In this document: piece by piece, positions 1 through 9,079 of the stretch
Layout: each line of letters starts with the position of its first letter
How positions within the stretch are numbered: position 1 is the first letter of the stretch
Assembly (NCBI GenBank): GCA_947464955.1
Contig: CANHZI010000020.1
Coordinates: 1-38,972, forward strand
Direction of reading: 5' to 3'
DNA from: Oxalobacteraceae bacterium
GTDB taxonomy: Bacteria; Pseudomonadota; Gammaproteobacteria; Burkholderiales; Burkholderiaceae_D
Length of the DNA stretch: 38,972 nt
Notes under the pieces: generated by a model
What the model was told of the DNA's origin: nothing
What the model saw: the letters and a program-made list of their open reading frames with translations, nothing else
Database searches by the model: none
Made by a program: the position numbers and the translations under genes

Positions 1-222
1 GAAACCACACTTGAAGAGGCAGCCCGCGCCATGACAAGAGTGCAGCGTGAATTGACCACTCACTTCTTCACAGCGAATGATCAACGCCTATTCATTACTT
101 TCAGCGCGGGCGTCGCGCTACGCGCCCCGCACGAGTCACAAGACTCTGTCTTGAAGCGCGCAGATAAAGCGATGTATGAAGCTAAGAAGACCGGTAAGAA
201 TCGGGTAGTCTGTGCCAACTAG
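1..222 (+). CDS. GGDEF (diguanylate cyclase-like) domain protein, C-terminal fragment, truncated by window edge
   Basis: Frame 1 is open from base 1; ends ...FSAGVALRAPHESQDSVLKRADKAMYEAKKTGKNRVV, the typical GGDEF-domain C-terminus (ADKAMYEAKKxGKNRV). Confidence 0.85.
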   Translation, partial: ETTLEEAARAMTRVQRELTTHFFTANDQRLFITFSAGVALRAPHESQDSVLKRADKAMYEAKKTGKNRVVCAN

Positions 223-233
223 CGAGCCTCAAC

Positions 234-983
234 TCAACGAGTGCGTCGCAAGAATCCTTTGGGTGCAACGCTCACCAGCAATTTGTTGGTGACTCGATCG
301 TCAATTTCAAAATCATTTCTATTTTTCAAAAAGAGTTCGACCGCCGTTTTCGGATTATTCCCTTTGCCCCACGGACGATTCCCAAACATATCGTCGGGCA
401 TATCTTCGATCACAGTATCAAACACTACGCAGTAACTTCCAACAGTCACTAAGTCGGCGTAGCTCAAGAGTTCGTTGTACACATGATCATGAGTATGATT
501 GCTATCAAGGGTAACGAGCACGCGCTTCTTGCCAACCGCCTTTGCCTTGATTTGTGCAACAATCGAAGCATCGATACTCGATCCTTCCAACATAGAAATC
601 CTCTTACTCATCGGATGAGCCTCGATCGCCTGCCGATTATGCGGGCGAATCTCAATATCGACCCCGACAACTTCACCATGCTCGATTTCACCGCACTGCA
701 CCAAGAGTTCGAGCATTGACGCATAAAATATTAGGGATCCACCATGAGCAATGCCGGTTTCAATAATGAGGTCCGGCTTAATCTCCCACAGCAACTCTTG
801 CATCGCAACGATGTCTTGCGGATATTGAATAATTGGGCGCCCCAACCATTCGAAATGATACGAATACTTCTTACGATTCACCAAATCCATCCAGTCTTGC
901 GATGCTTTTTTCAGTTCCGCATCTGCGCCTTGAATATCAATTTCTTCCACGCATTCCTTCTTGAATTGCTCATACGGTGTCAT
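234..983 (-). CDS. Cephalosporin hydroxylase (CmcI)-family SAM-dependent methyltransferase-like protein
   Basis: MTPYEQFKKECVEEI...WLGRPIIQYPQDIVAMQELLWEIKPDLIIETGIAHGGSLIFYASML...VLVTLDSNHTHDHV is typical of the CmcI family. Start at 983 is chosen because of the SD-like AAGGAGAG upstream (ORF extends to 1049). Confidence 0.8.
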   Translation of the reverse strand: MTPYEQFKKECVEEIDIQGADAELKKASQDWMDLVNRKKYSYHFEWLGRPIIQYPQDIVAMQELLWEIKPDLIIETGIAHGGSLIFYASMLELLVQCGEIEHGEVVGVDIEIRPHNRQAIEAHPMSKRISMLEGSSIDASIVAQIKAKAVGKKRVLVTLDSNHTHDHVYNELLSYADLVTVGSYCVVFDTVIEDMPDDMFGNRPWGKGNNPKTAVELFLKNRNDFEIDDRVTNKLLVSVAPKGFLRRTR

Positions 984-1021
984 ATCACTCTCCTTGTAAG
1001 AACTACAAATTACGAAATACT

Positions 1022-1660
1022 CTACTGAACTACTTTCTTCGCAGGGCACCCCACAACGATCTCATCGTCAGCGACATCTTTCGTCACAACTGCACCTGCG
1101 CCAACGACAGCCCTTTTTCCGATTTTTATACGTGGCAAAACAACCGCACCGGCGCCGATGAAACTAAACTCTCCAATTGAAATACAACCACATAAAGTCG
1201 CATTCGGTGCGACGTGAACGCCGCGTCCCAACTCACATTCATGGTCAACATTAGCATTATGATTAATGATGCATCCCTCGCCTAAGCGCACATCCGCCGC
1301 AACCACGGCTCCTGCAAGGACTTGACAAGCTTTCTCGATTACAGCGGATGGACTGACCACCGCTCGGGGGTGAATAAGCGTTGGGATCCGCATTCCGGCT
1401 TCCATTAACATCGTTAGTAACTTCACACGATCAGCACCGCGCCCGCCGCCAATCGCTACCACGCCATTTATCTCTGAGAGATCGGTTTGGCTTGAGCACC
1501 ATTCACGAAATGCGGGCTCGCCAACATACAGGGGAACTTCTTTCAATGCAGGCGCAACTTGAAAATTATCAAAAAGAGCGACCACTTGACCACCAGCTCC
1601 GTCAATCAGCTCTGCAACCACTTTTGCGTGACCAGCACTACCCCATATGACATAACGCAT
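1022..1660 (-). CDS. Sugar O/N-acyltransferase, PglD/NeuD-like, left-handed beta-helix hexapeptide repeats
   Basis: N-terminal MRYVIWGSAGHAKVVAELI nucleotide-sugar-binding motif followed by hexapeptide repeats (GEGCIINHNANVDHECELGRGVHVAPNATLCGCISIGEFSFIGAGAVVLPRIKIGKRAVVGAGAVVTKDV). Confidence 0.85.
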   Translation of the reverse strand: MRYVIWGSAGHAKVVAELIDGAGGQVVALFDNFQVAPALKEVPLYVGEPAFREWCSSQTDLSEINGVVAIGGGRGADRVKLLTMLMEAGMRIPTLIHPRAVVSPSAVIEKACQVLAGAVVAADVRLGEGCIINHNANVDHECELGRGVHVAPNATLCGCISIGEFSFIGAGAVVLPRIKIGKRAVVGAGAVVTKDVADDEIVVGCPAKKVVQ

Positions 1661-2799
1661 TACTTAGGCTCCATCAACTTATAGATAACTTCGGCAACGC
1701 GTGTTTGCTGCTCATGGGTAATGTCATGGAAACTCGGCAGATTGATAGCACGTGCGGCGATACTTCCAGCATGAAAACAGGCCTCATGCGCACCGAACAC
1801 ATCCAAAGTCGAAAGTGGATAGAAAAATACTCTCGCATCGATCTGTGCTGCTTTGAATGCCGCAAGCAACATTTCACGCGTAATGCCAGACTCTTGAGAA
1901 AACACAGCCGTTGGCATCCAAGCACAATTCAGCACATTTGCAGGTTCGGGATTGAGGCTTATTTGATCAAACTGTGAAAAAAGCTCCTTATACACGTGAA
2001 GAATTTCGCGCTTGCGACCAATCAACTCCTCTACCCGAGCCAACTGTGCACGTCCTAAAGCCGCTTGAATGTTGGACATCTTAAATTTATAACCAAGCTC
2101 GTCAGGCCAGAATTGCTTAGACTGCCCTGCTCTTCGGCCATGATTAGATAAGCAGAGAACCCTTTGATATAGGTCCTCATCGTTCGTCACGAACATTCCA
2201 CCTTCCCCAGTTGTCATGGTCTTGGTCCCATGAAATGAGAAAGTCGCGAAACGCCCCATACTGCCCGCTAACTTTCCCTCCCAACGGGAGCCCAAAGCCT
2301 CCGCAGCATCTTCGATCAAAGCTAAGTTGTGATTTTGCGCGATTAACTTGAGGCTTGTCATGTCGCATAAATTGCCATACAGGTGAACTGCGATGATGGC
2401 CCTTGTTTTTTCAGTAATCGCTTGTCGAACTTGCTGAGGATCAATGCACCAAGTTTTAGGATCAATATCCACAAAGATCGGAGTCGCGCCCAGATGAACG
2501 ACCGGAGCAACGGACGCGATCCAATTAGTATCGGCGATGATGACTTCATCCCCTGGGCCAATGCCAAGGGCTGCCAAGCCTAAAGTCAAAGCCCCCGTGC
2601 AGCTTGAGGTTGTAATGGCTCGACGCACACCAAGATACTCGGCGAACTCATGCTCTAGACGGACGATACTGTCATAGCAATGTTCACCCCATTCTTCTCT
2701 AACTGCATCGTTCACATACTTTATCTCCAACTCTGTAATTGAAGGTTTGGTATAGACAATTTTTTCCAAGGCAGGCTCCATACAATCTGCGAACGACAT
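1660..2799 (-). CDS. DegT/DnrJ/EryC1/StrS PLP-dependent sugar aminotransferase
   Basis: EDAAEALGSRWEGKLAGSMGRFATFSFHGTKTMTTGEGGMFVTND, with PLP lysine context FHGTKTMTTGEGG and the C-terminal DegT fold signature. Confidence 0.9.
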   Translation of the reverse strand: MSFADCMEPALEKIVYTKPSITELEIKYVNDAVREEWGEHCYDSIVRLEHEFAEYLGVRRAITTSSCTGALTLGLAALGIGPGDEVIIADTNWIASVAPVVHLGATPIFVDIDPKTWCIDPQQVRQAITEKTRAIIAVHLYGNLCDMTSLKLIAQNHNLALIEDAAEALGSRWEGKLAGSMGRFATFSFHGTKTMTTGEGGMFVTNDEDLYQRVLCLSNHGRRAGQSKQFWPDELGYKFKMSNIQAALGRAQLARVEELIGRKREILHVYKELFSQFDQISLNPEPANVLNCAWMPTAVFSQESGITREMLLAAFKAAQIDARVFFYPLSTLDVFGAHEACFHAGSIAARAINLPSFHDITHEQQTRVAEVIYKLMEPK

Positions 2800-2857
2800 T
2801 CAAGCAAAAAACAAGATCTAAACAATTTGTCATGCGGCTCATGCAGCAAGGTACAAC

Positions 2858-4087
2858 TTAGTCTGATACTTGTAGCTCTGGGATAGCGCGAACAAATTTG
2901 AATTCATGATGCATTTGACTGCGCAATTGAGTACGCACTTCGTCAAATAAATTCCAAGGCAAAACCAATACATAATCTGGTTTATTCTCAAGTAAATAAC
3001 TCAATCCACGAATTGGAATATGGCTACCAGGCATAAATTTATTCTGTTTATTCGGATTCAAATCAATGACAGCATCGACCAAATCGGGCTTCACTCCAGA
3101 AAAATTAAACAAAGTATTACCTTTCGCAGCGGCTCCATAAGCGATCACCTTTTTACCCGCAGCGCGTGCATCAAGCAGAAACCCGAGCAATTGATACTTT
3201 ACCTGCAGTGCCCTTTCTTGAGCCAGTGCATAAAAACCTTGGGTCTCAATTCCCGCTTCCGCTTCCTGCTCAACAATCGCAAAATATTCCTGACTGCACG
3301 GACGTTGAGTCACATCGCTTCGTTGTGCCCAGACCCGTAAGCTACCACCGTGAGTACTTAAGCGTTCAACATCGTAAACCCTCAAGCCATTATGTTGAAA
3401 AATTCGACGAACAGCCACTAGGGAAAGATACGAGAAGTGTTCATGGTAAGCGGTATCAAATTGATTCTCGCGAACCATGTTCAAAAGATGAGGAAACTCA
3501 AAACTCGCAACACCATCGTCTTTCAACAAGGCCGCAACACCAGTCACGAAGTCATTAATATCTGGAACATGTGCCAGAACATTATTCGCAATTAATAAAT
3601 CTACTGGCCCTTCTGTCTTCTTCAGTTCATGCGCATAGGCTGCGCCGAAAAACTCTTCGAAAACGTTAATACCTTTTTCTCTTGCAGCTTGTGCAGTGCT
3701 GTGTGTGGGTTCCACGCCAAAGCAAGGAATGCCAGCACTGGCAACATATTGCAATAAATAGCCGTCATTCGACGCCACTTCCACAACCTTACTTCCACTA
3801 TCAAGACCTAATCTATTAATGGCGGTCTCAACAAAGCTTTTTGCGTGGGCGAGCCAACTACTTGAGAACGAACTAAAGTACGCGTAATTCTCATCGAACA
3901 AAGCTTCACGCCCTGTAAAGTCAAGCGTCTGCACCAGCCAACATTTTTCACAAACTTGGATTCGCAAAGGTAACCACATCTCAGACTGCGCCAACCGCTC
4001 CGGGAGCAAATAGGCGTTCGAGGGTGGAGCGTAATCCAAATTAAGGAAATCACACTTCAACTCGTTGGCACAGTGGCGGCACTTCAT
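2858..4087 (-). CDS. Class I SAM C-methyltransferase with N-terminal zinc-ribbon (NovU/TylCIII/TcaB9-like sugar C-methyltransferase family)
   Basis: N-terminal MKCRHCANEL...VCEKCWLVQ (two CxxC), VVEVASNDGYLLQYV SAM-binding motif, YHEHFSYLSL and C-terminal AYGAAAKGNTLFNFSGV domain. Confidence 0.85.
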   Translation of the reverse strand: MKCRHCANELKCDFLNLDYAPPSNAYLLPERLAQSEMWLPLRIQVCEKCWLVQTLDFTGREALFDENYAYFSSFSSSWLAHAKSFVETAINRLGLDSGSKVVEVASNDGYLLQYVASAGIPCFGVEPTHSTAQAAREKGINVFEEFFGAAYAHELKKTEGPVDLLIANNVLAHVPDINDFVTGVAALLKDDGVASFEFPHLLNMVRENQFDTAYHEHFSYLSLVAVRRIFQHNGLRVYDVERLSTHGGSLRVWAQRSDVTQRPCSQEYFAIVEQEAEAGIETQGFYALAQERALQVKYQLLGFLLDARAAGKKVIAYGAAAKGNTLFNFSGVKPDLVDAVIDLNPNKQNKFMPGSHIPIRGLSYLLENKPDYVLVLPWNLFDEVRTQLRSQMHHEFKFVRAIPELQVSD

Positions 4088-4656
4088 AATGTAAACCCCT
4101 TGAAAGATTGGTCTAGCGTGGCTGCTTTTTGATCCCGTTCAGAACGCTCAGCCACCGGCAATGGCCAATCGATCGTCAGTAGCGGATCTAAAGCCTGCGT
4201 TACAAAATCGGCTTGCGGATAAAACGATTCACTATGCACGTACAGCATCTCGACATCATTCTCCAAAGTCTGAAACCCATGCGCAAAACCGGGAGGTATC
4301 AAAAGCGCTGCATTCTCCGCTGAGGCTAGATTGATACTGAATGTCTGAAGAAAAGTACTCGATCCGGCTCGCAAATCAACGACAACATCGAATACCGAGC
4401 CATGTAAACAAGTCACCAACTTATATTCTGTATAGGGAGGTAACTGCATATGCATCCCTCTTAGACTTCCCTTTCGCAAGGTCTTTGTGTGGTTGATTTG
4501 TTTGACAGCTGCACACCAACCCGCCTGAGCTAACTCGTTCAGATCAAACATCCGCTGAAAAAAGCCTCGATTATCTGCGATAGGCAAGCGTCTCAACGTA
4601 ATGAGCCCTTCGAACGAAGTTTTACTCATTTCAAATCTAGCGGTCATTTTGATCAA
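4084..4656 (-). CDS. dTDP-4-dehydrorhamnose 3,5-epimerase-family protein (RfbC-like cupin)
   Basis: LRRLPIADNRGFFQRMF...VKQINHTKTLRKGSLRGMHMQLPPYTEYKLVTCLHGSVFDVVVDLR...LLIPPGFAHGFQTLENDVEMLY. Actual start may be internal (MTARFEMSK). Confidence 0.9.
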   Translation of the reverse strand: MIKMTARFEMSKTSFEGLITLRRLPIADNRGFFQRMFDLNELAQAGWCAAVKQINHTKTLRKGSLRGMHMQLPPYTEYKLVTCLHGSVFDVVVDLRAGSSTFLQTFSINLASAENAALLIPPGFAHGFQTLENDVEMLYVHSESFYPQADFVTQALDPLLTIDWPLPVAERSERDQKAATLDQSFKGFTL

Positions 4657-4726
4657 TCACAAAAATATGCACTCAAAATCAAAGCGAAAAGCTCATAAGT
4701 ACCTTTTCTTCGAGTTCGTAGACAAT

Positions 4727-5830
4727 TTACTTCCAGCCAAAATACTCATCAATATCACGATCACACAAATGGCGCGCTAAATCACCTTCGTAGAAGTGGC
4801 GATACCAATCAACACTGCGTGCTACGGTCGTAGTGAGGTCCCACATTGGAGTAAGGCCCAAGGCCTTGCGCAGCTTACTCGCATCCAAGGCCAGCAAACC
4901 CGCCTCGTGCGGGCCAACAGGCTCAGAGGCAAACTCCAATTGTCCCTTACCAAACAATGCATGAGCTTGTTGCGCCACTGTACGAACATCGGCGCTACCG
5001 TCAGGTCCAATATTATATGCTTGCGAAAAAGCCATGTTTCCAAACCCATATTGAGCTAATAGAAGATACGCTGAGAGTGGCTCTAACACATGCTGCCATG
5101 GTCGTCTCGCATTTGGACGCCTAATCAAGACACTCTCAGAATTTGCCCAAGCCCTCATCAAATCTGGAAAGAGTCGATCTTCCGCCCAATCTCCACCGCC
5201 AATTACATTGCCTGCACGAACACTCACCAAACTTATCTTTGCATCATTGCAAAACGAATTCCTATAACTATCGATCACCAATTCACAAGCTGCTTTACTC
5301 GCACTGTAAGGGTCATAGCCCCCCAACTGATCATCTTCACAGTAGGCTTCGGCTCTCTCCAAATTGCGATACACCTTATCCGTTGTCACCATGATTGCCA
5401 ACTTCACGGAACGGGTATTACGTATTGACTCAAGTACATTCACTGTACCCATTACGTTGCTAGAGTAGGTCAAGGGAGGGTCTTGATATGCTGGTCGTAC
5501 CAAGGCTTGAGCTGCGAGATGCAGAACGATCTCGGGCTGTTGTTCTTGAAAGACCCCATACAACTCGGCAGCATTTCTGATATCGATAAACCTTGAATCA
5601 ATCTCTTTTGATAAATTCAAAAGTTCAAACAAATTGGGCCGCGTATTTGGAGCCAGAGAGACACCATGCACTTTCGCGCCAAGCCGTTTTAGTAGCTGAC
5701 ATAGCCATGCCCCCTTAAAACCAGTATGCCCAGTGACAAGAACCTGGCGACCACGCCAAAAATTCAAGTCCAAGTTTGGTCTTTGCAGCGATGCTACCAA
5801 CGCCGCCATGGTGCTCTCCCACTTTGCCAC
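4727..5830 (-). CDS. rfbG: CDP-glucose 4,6-dehydratase
   Basis: SDR fold: [51 protein letters not shown] (YxxxK), [25 protein letters not shown]. Start may be internal at about 5809. Confidence 0.92.
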   Translation of the reverse strand: MAKWESTMAALVASLQRPNLDLNFWRGRQVLVTGHTGFKGAWLCQLLKRLGAKVHGVSLAPNTRPNLFELLNLSKEIDSRFIDIRNAAELYGVFQEQQPEIVLHLAAQALVRPAYQDPPLTYSSNVMGTVNVLESIRNTRSVKLAIMVTTDKVYRNLERAEAYCEDDQLGGYDPYSASKAACELVIDSYRNSFCNDAKISLVSVRAGNVIGGGDWAEDRLFPDLMRAWANSESVLIRRPNARRPWQHVLEPLSAYLLLAQYGFGNMAFSQAYNIGPDGSADVRTVAQQAHALFGKGQLEFASEPVGPHEAGLLALDASKLRKALGLTPMWDLTTTVARSVDWYRHFYEGDLARHLCDRDIDEYFGWK

Positions 5831-6564
5831 AGTTCTTCCAACAAGTTTTTTTCACGCAAAGTATCCATTGCTTGCCAAAAACCCGAGTGTTCAAAGGCAA
5901 CCAGCTCGCCCTCAAAGGCCAGCTTCGACAAAGGCTCAGCTTCCCACGGCGTACTATCTCCGTCGATATAATCGATCACTTTTGGAGAGAGGACAAAAAA
6001 GCCACCGTTGATCCAGCCACCATCGCCTCTTGGCTTTTCAATGAAACCATTAACCTGTTGCCCATCTCTCTGCAAAGCGCCGTAGCGCCCTGGGGGTAAA
6101 ACAGCGGTAATTGTGGCCAGCTTGCGATGCTGTTTGTGAAATGCAATTTGCGCCCCTATATCGACATCTGAAACACCATCTCCATAGGTAAAGCAAAAAG
6201 CCTCATCCTCTTGCAAATATCGAGCCACTCGCTTTAGCCGCCCACCTGTTTGCGTGTCCGCCCCAGTATCAACTAGAGTCACCTTCCAAGGTTCGGCATG
6301 ATGCTCATGCACTTCCATACTATTATTTTCGAGATCGAATGTCACATCAGACATATGAAGAAAATAATTCGCGAAATACTCTTTAATGATGTAGCCCTTG
6401 TAGCCACAGCAAATAATAAAGTCGTTTACACCATGACTGGCATAAGTCTTCATAATGTGCCAAAGAATCGGATGACCGCCGATTTCTATCATTGGCTTCG
6501 GTCGTAAGTGGGTTTCTTCAGAAATACGTGTTCCAAGTCCACCTGCAAGTATCACTGCTTTCAT
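5794..6564 (-). CDS. rfbF: Glucose-1-phosphate cytidylyltransferase
   Basis: [64 protein letters not shown], canonical RfbF. Start at 6564 gives an ATGA overlap with the upstream gene. Confidence 0.95.
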   Translation of the reverse strand: MKAVILAGGLGTRISEETHLRPKPMIEIGGHPILWHIMKTYASHGVNDFIICCGYKGYIIKEYFANYFLHMSDVTFDLENNSMEVHEHHAEPWKVTLVDTGADTQTGGRLKRVARYLQEDEAFCFTYGDGVSDVDIGAQIAFHKQHRKLATITAVLPPGRYGALQRDGQQVNGFIEKPRGDGGWINGGFFVLSPKVIDYIDGDSTPWEAEPLSKLAFEGELVAFEHSGFWQAMDTLREKNLLEELWQSGRAPWRRW

Positions 6565-8762
6565 TCTTGAGACTCCTGACAATATGTTCGCCACATTCCG
6601 CGAACAGCACTTTCGAAAGAGCGAGCGAAAAAATTGACATCCATAATCACCGAGTTTTGCATCATCCCTCTTAGATTCTTGCGAATATTTTGCAATCCTT
6701 CGATGTCATGCGCCAAGATCACCAATTTCTGGGCATATTCTTCTTCAGTATTGGCGATCCAATCTGCGCATCCCAAGTTCGCTAATATCCCAGTACCGAT
6801 TCGCCCCACTGGCGGTCTGTCTGCCAGAGTTACAAACGGTATTCCCATATAGAGCATTTCCATCAATGTCGTACCCGAGTTCTGCGGGAAACAATCTAAA
6901 CCAATATCAAAGCTTCTCAGCACATCCCAAGGCGGCGAATCAAAACCAAACAATAATCGCTCCCGCTCTACACCCATTTCCGTGAATCGACTGGCCATTT
7001 CCTCGCGCATTTTTGGGTCGATCAAATCCCCACTATTTAACACCAAACGTGAATTTGGGACCGCATTCAATACCGCAGACCAAACTTTCACTACACGATG
7101 ATTAATACGAATTGATCGCGTCAGACTTCCAAAGGTGATATAGCCATTAGTCAGATACGGGAGTTCGTTAGGCTCCCCCATCCCGATAGCTGGTTCAAAT
7201 ACCGTACTATGTCCTTCCAAATGCCAAATTTTTTCGCTAATAACAGGTTGTATTTCATGCGGCGCAGTGTATTTATCAGAGAGGTAGTAGTCGATGGCCG
7301 TTAGTCCGGTAGACGTGCCATAGTCGAGCCAGTGAAACGATACCGGCGCTGGCTTTTTCGCTAACATCATTAGACGATTACCGTAACAATGTCCATCTAA
7401 CTCACAGATGACATCAATCTCATCTTTCCTGATCCACATCGACATTTGTCGATCACCGATGCCACTACAGTTCCGAAAATGGTCCGCTTGTTTTTTATAC
7501 CATTCGGTGTATTCGTCTTCTTTACCTTGAGTTGCGTAGATATAAACTTCAACTTTTTCTCTATCCAAGTTTGCAATCAAGGGGCGTACGAATCGTGAGC
7601 ACGAATGACTCACGAATGAATTTCCTACAAATCCAAGTTTAATTCTTTTCTCGGGATTTTTTTCATTTGGGTAATGTATAGGATCAGTAATCTGATTCAA
7701 ACAGAATTTCTCGTTAAACTCTTTCGACAACGCAACAATGTCACTCAATGGAATATCCGGGTGACTAATCATACAGAACAGCAGTTGGCTATATATACCA
7801 GGTAGCAGGAGCGTGGACATTGCGTTCTGAGAAACCGAAACTGCCTTCACGAAAGCGTCAATTGCCGCGTTCAAACGATTTGCCTTCATTAATAGATAGC
7901 CATAGCTAAACCACACATGAGGCGAATGCGGATTCACCTGCAAATCTTCTTCACAGAACGCAAGTGCTTCCTCCAAACGACCATCTTCGACCAAAATAAA
8001 TGCCACATTAGATTTAATCGTGGTCAATTCCGGTCGCAACTGGAGTGCACGATTAAAGCAGTCTAAAGCTAGCTGTTTTTTGTCTAAGGCTGTGTACGCT
8101 GCACCGAGATTGGCGAGCACCTCAGCGTTGTTGGGGTCCAGCGTAAGTGCCTTAAGATATAACTCAACAGACAAATTCAGTTCGCCAGCATATTTATAGG
8201 CGTTAGCGACGTTATTGATCATCACCGGCATATCTGGAGCTAACTTCAATCCTTGTTCGGCATATGGAAGCGCTTCATCAGGAAAACCATTTGAAATAAA
8301 AGCGTTGATCAAATTCACCAGAATATGAGGGTTATTTCTGTCTCGCTCAATCGCTTTCTGTAAGGACTCAAGTGCTCCGGCAAACTCGCTGCGTGCTAAT
8401 TGTGCGAGGCCGCGGAAGTTCCAAGCCATCGCTATTGAGTCTTGAAACTCGGCCAACCAACTCGCCGCCGCAAAAACAAAATCGTATTCCCTTCTCTCAT
8501 AAGCAGAGCGAAGAACATCGAAAAATAGGTTAATGTAGAGTTGCCTATTGCTAGTCGCCTTTACTAGCTGAGTGCGCACTAGCGTCAACGCATCTTCTAG
8601 CCTACCCATGTCAAGAAAGGACTTACATTGCAAAATGCGCAATTCCGCGTTTTTGGGGTCAGTCTTAATCAGCCGCTCCAACAACTTACTTGCCTCGTCA
8701 AAACTACCAGATGCAAGAAGTTGCCTAATTTTTTTTGTCTGTAGCAACCTATCGTAATTCAT
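6561..8762 (-). CDS. TPR-repeat protein with C-terminal GT41 (O-GlcNAc transferase/SPINDLY-like) glycosyltransferase domain
   Basis: N-terminal TPR arrays (e.g. [34 protein letters not shown]); C-terminal [21 protein letters not shown]..., [34 protein letters not shown]..., [29 protein letters not shown]. Confidence 0.9.
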   Translation of the reverse strand: MNYDRLLQTKKIRQLLASGSFDEASKLLERLIKTDPKNAELRILQCKSFLDMGRLEDALTLVRTQLVKATSNRQLYINLFFDVLRSAYERREYDFVFAAASWLAEFQDSIAMAWNFRGLAQLARSEFAGALESLQKAIERDRNNPHILVNLINAFISNGFPDEALPYAEQGLKLAPDMPVMINNVANAYKYAGELNLSVELYLKALTLDPNNAEVLANLGAAYTALDKKQLALDCFNRALQLRPELTTIKSNVAFILVEDGRLEEALAFCEEDLQVNPHSPHVWFSYGYLLMKANRLNAAIDAFVKAVSVSQNAMSTLLLPGIYSQLLFCMISHPDIPLSDIVALSKEFNEKFCLNQITDPIHYPNEKNPEKRIKLGFVGNSFVSHSCSRFVRPLIANLDREKVEVYIYATQGKEDEYTEWYKKQADHFRNCSGIGDRQMSMWIRKDEIDVICELDGHCYGNRLMMLAKKPAPVSFHWLDYGTSTGLTAIDYYLSDKYTAPHEIQPVISEKIWHLEGHSTVFEPAIGMGEPNELPYLTNGYITFGSLTRSIRINHRVVKVWSAVLNAVPNSRLVLNSGDLIDPKMREEMASRFTEMGVERERLLFGFDSPPWDVLRSFDIGLDCFPQNSGTTLMEMLYMGIPFVTLADRPPVGRIGTGILANLGCADWIANTEEEYAQKLVILAHDIEGLQNIRKNLRGMMQNSVIMDVNFFARSFESAVRGMWRTYCQESQE

Positions 8763-8824
8763 CGTTTAGCTTCTTTCGTGGCGTCTAAAAAATTGCGTAT
8801 CATAGGGTTGCGAGGAGTGCGAAT

Positions 8825-8980
8825 GTGTCAACTCTATCACTAGGATTAATAAAAACAAACCAAAATAAAGAGGAGAAACACCCTCAAGTTCTGGATTTTC
8901 AAGCCGCTAGCGGGGGAAAAAAAATAACTTTAGCTGTCTTTTTTTGGTATTTTTTCACGGCAACACTAAATGTTTTCTAG
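8825..8980 (+). CDS. Possible small protein (51 aa), GTG start, hydrophobic C-terminal segment
   Basis: Open frame GTG TCA ACT CTA ... TTC TAG encodes (V/M)STLSLGLIKTNQNKEEKHPQVLDFQAASGGKKITLAVFFWYFFTATLNVF. SD-like AGGAG at 8813-8817 lies 7 nt upstream. Absent from the supplied ORF track (too short). Confidence 0.3.
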   Translation: MSTLSLGLIKTNQNKEEKHPQVLDFQAASGGKKITLAVFFWYFFTATLNVF

Positions 8981-8993
8981 CAACGTTCGTTAA
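8967..8993 (+). promoter_or_regulatory. Putative sigma28 (FliA) promoter of fliC
   Basis: TAAA-N15-TTCGTTAA compared with consensus TAAA-N15-GCCGATAA: exact spacing, 5/8 in the -10 element; about 87 nt upstream of the fliC ATG. Confidence 0.5.
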
Positions 8994-9079
8994 AGACTCA
9001 ACGGCGGTGCAATGGTCAATACGACAGACCGAAGTTTAAGCAAAACGTCGAATCGAATTAACCAGTAAGGAGAAACATC

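Noticed and set aside
3166-3558. 130-aa plus-strand ORF inside the C-methyltransferase gene
   Set aside because: Antisense to a clear methyltransferase; composition typical of a shadow ORF.
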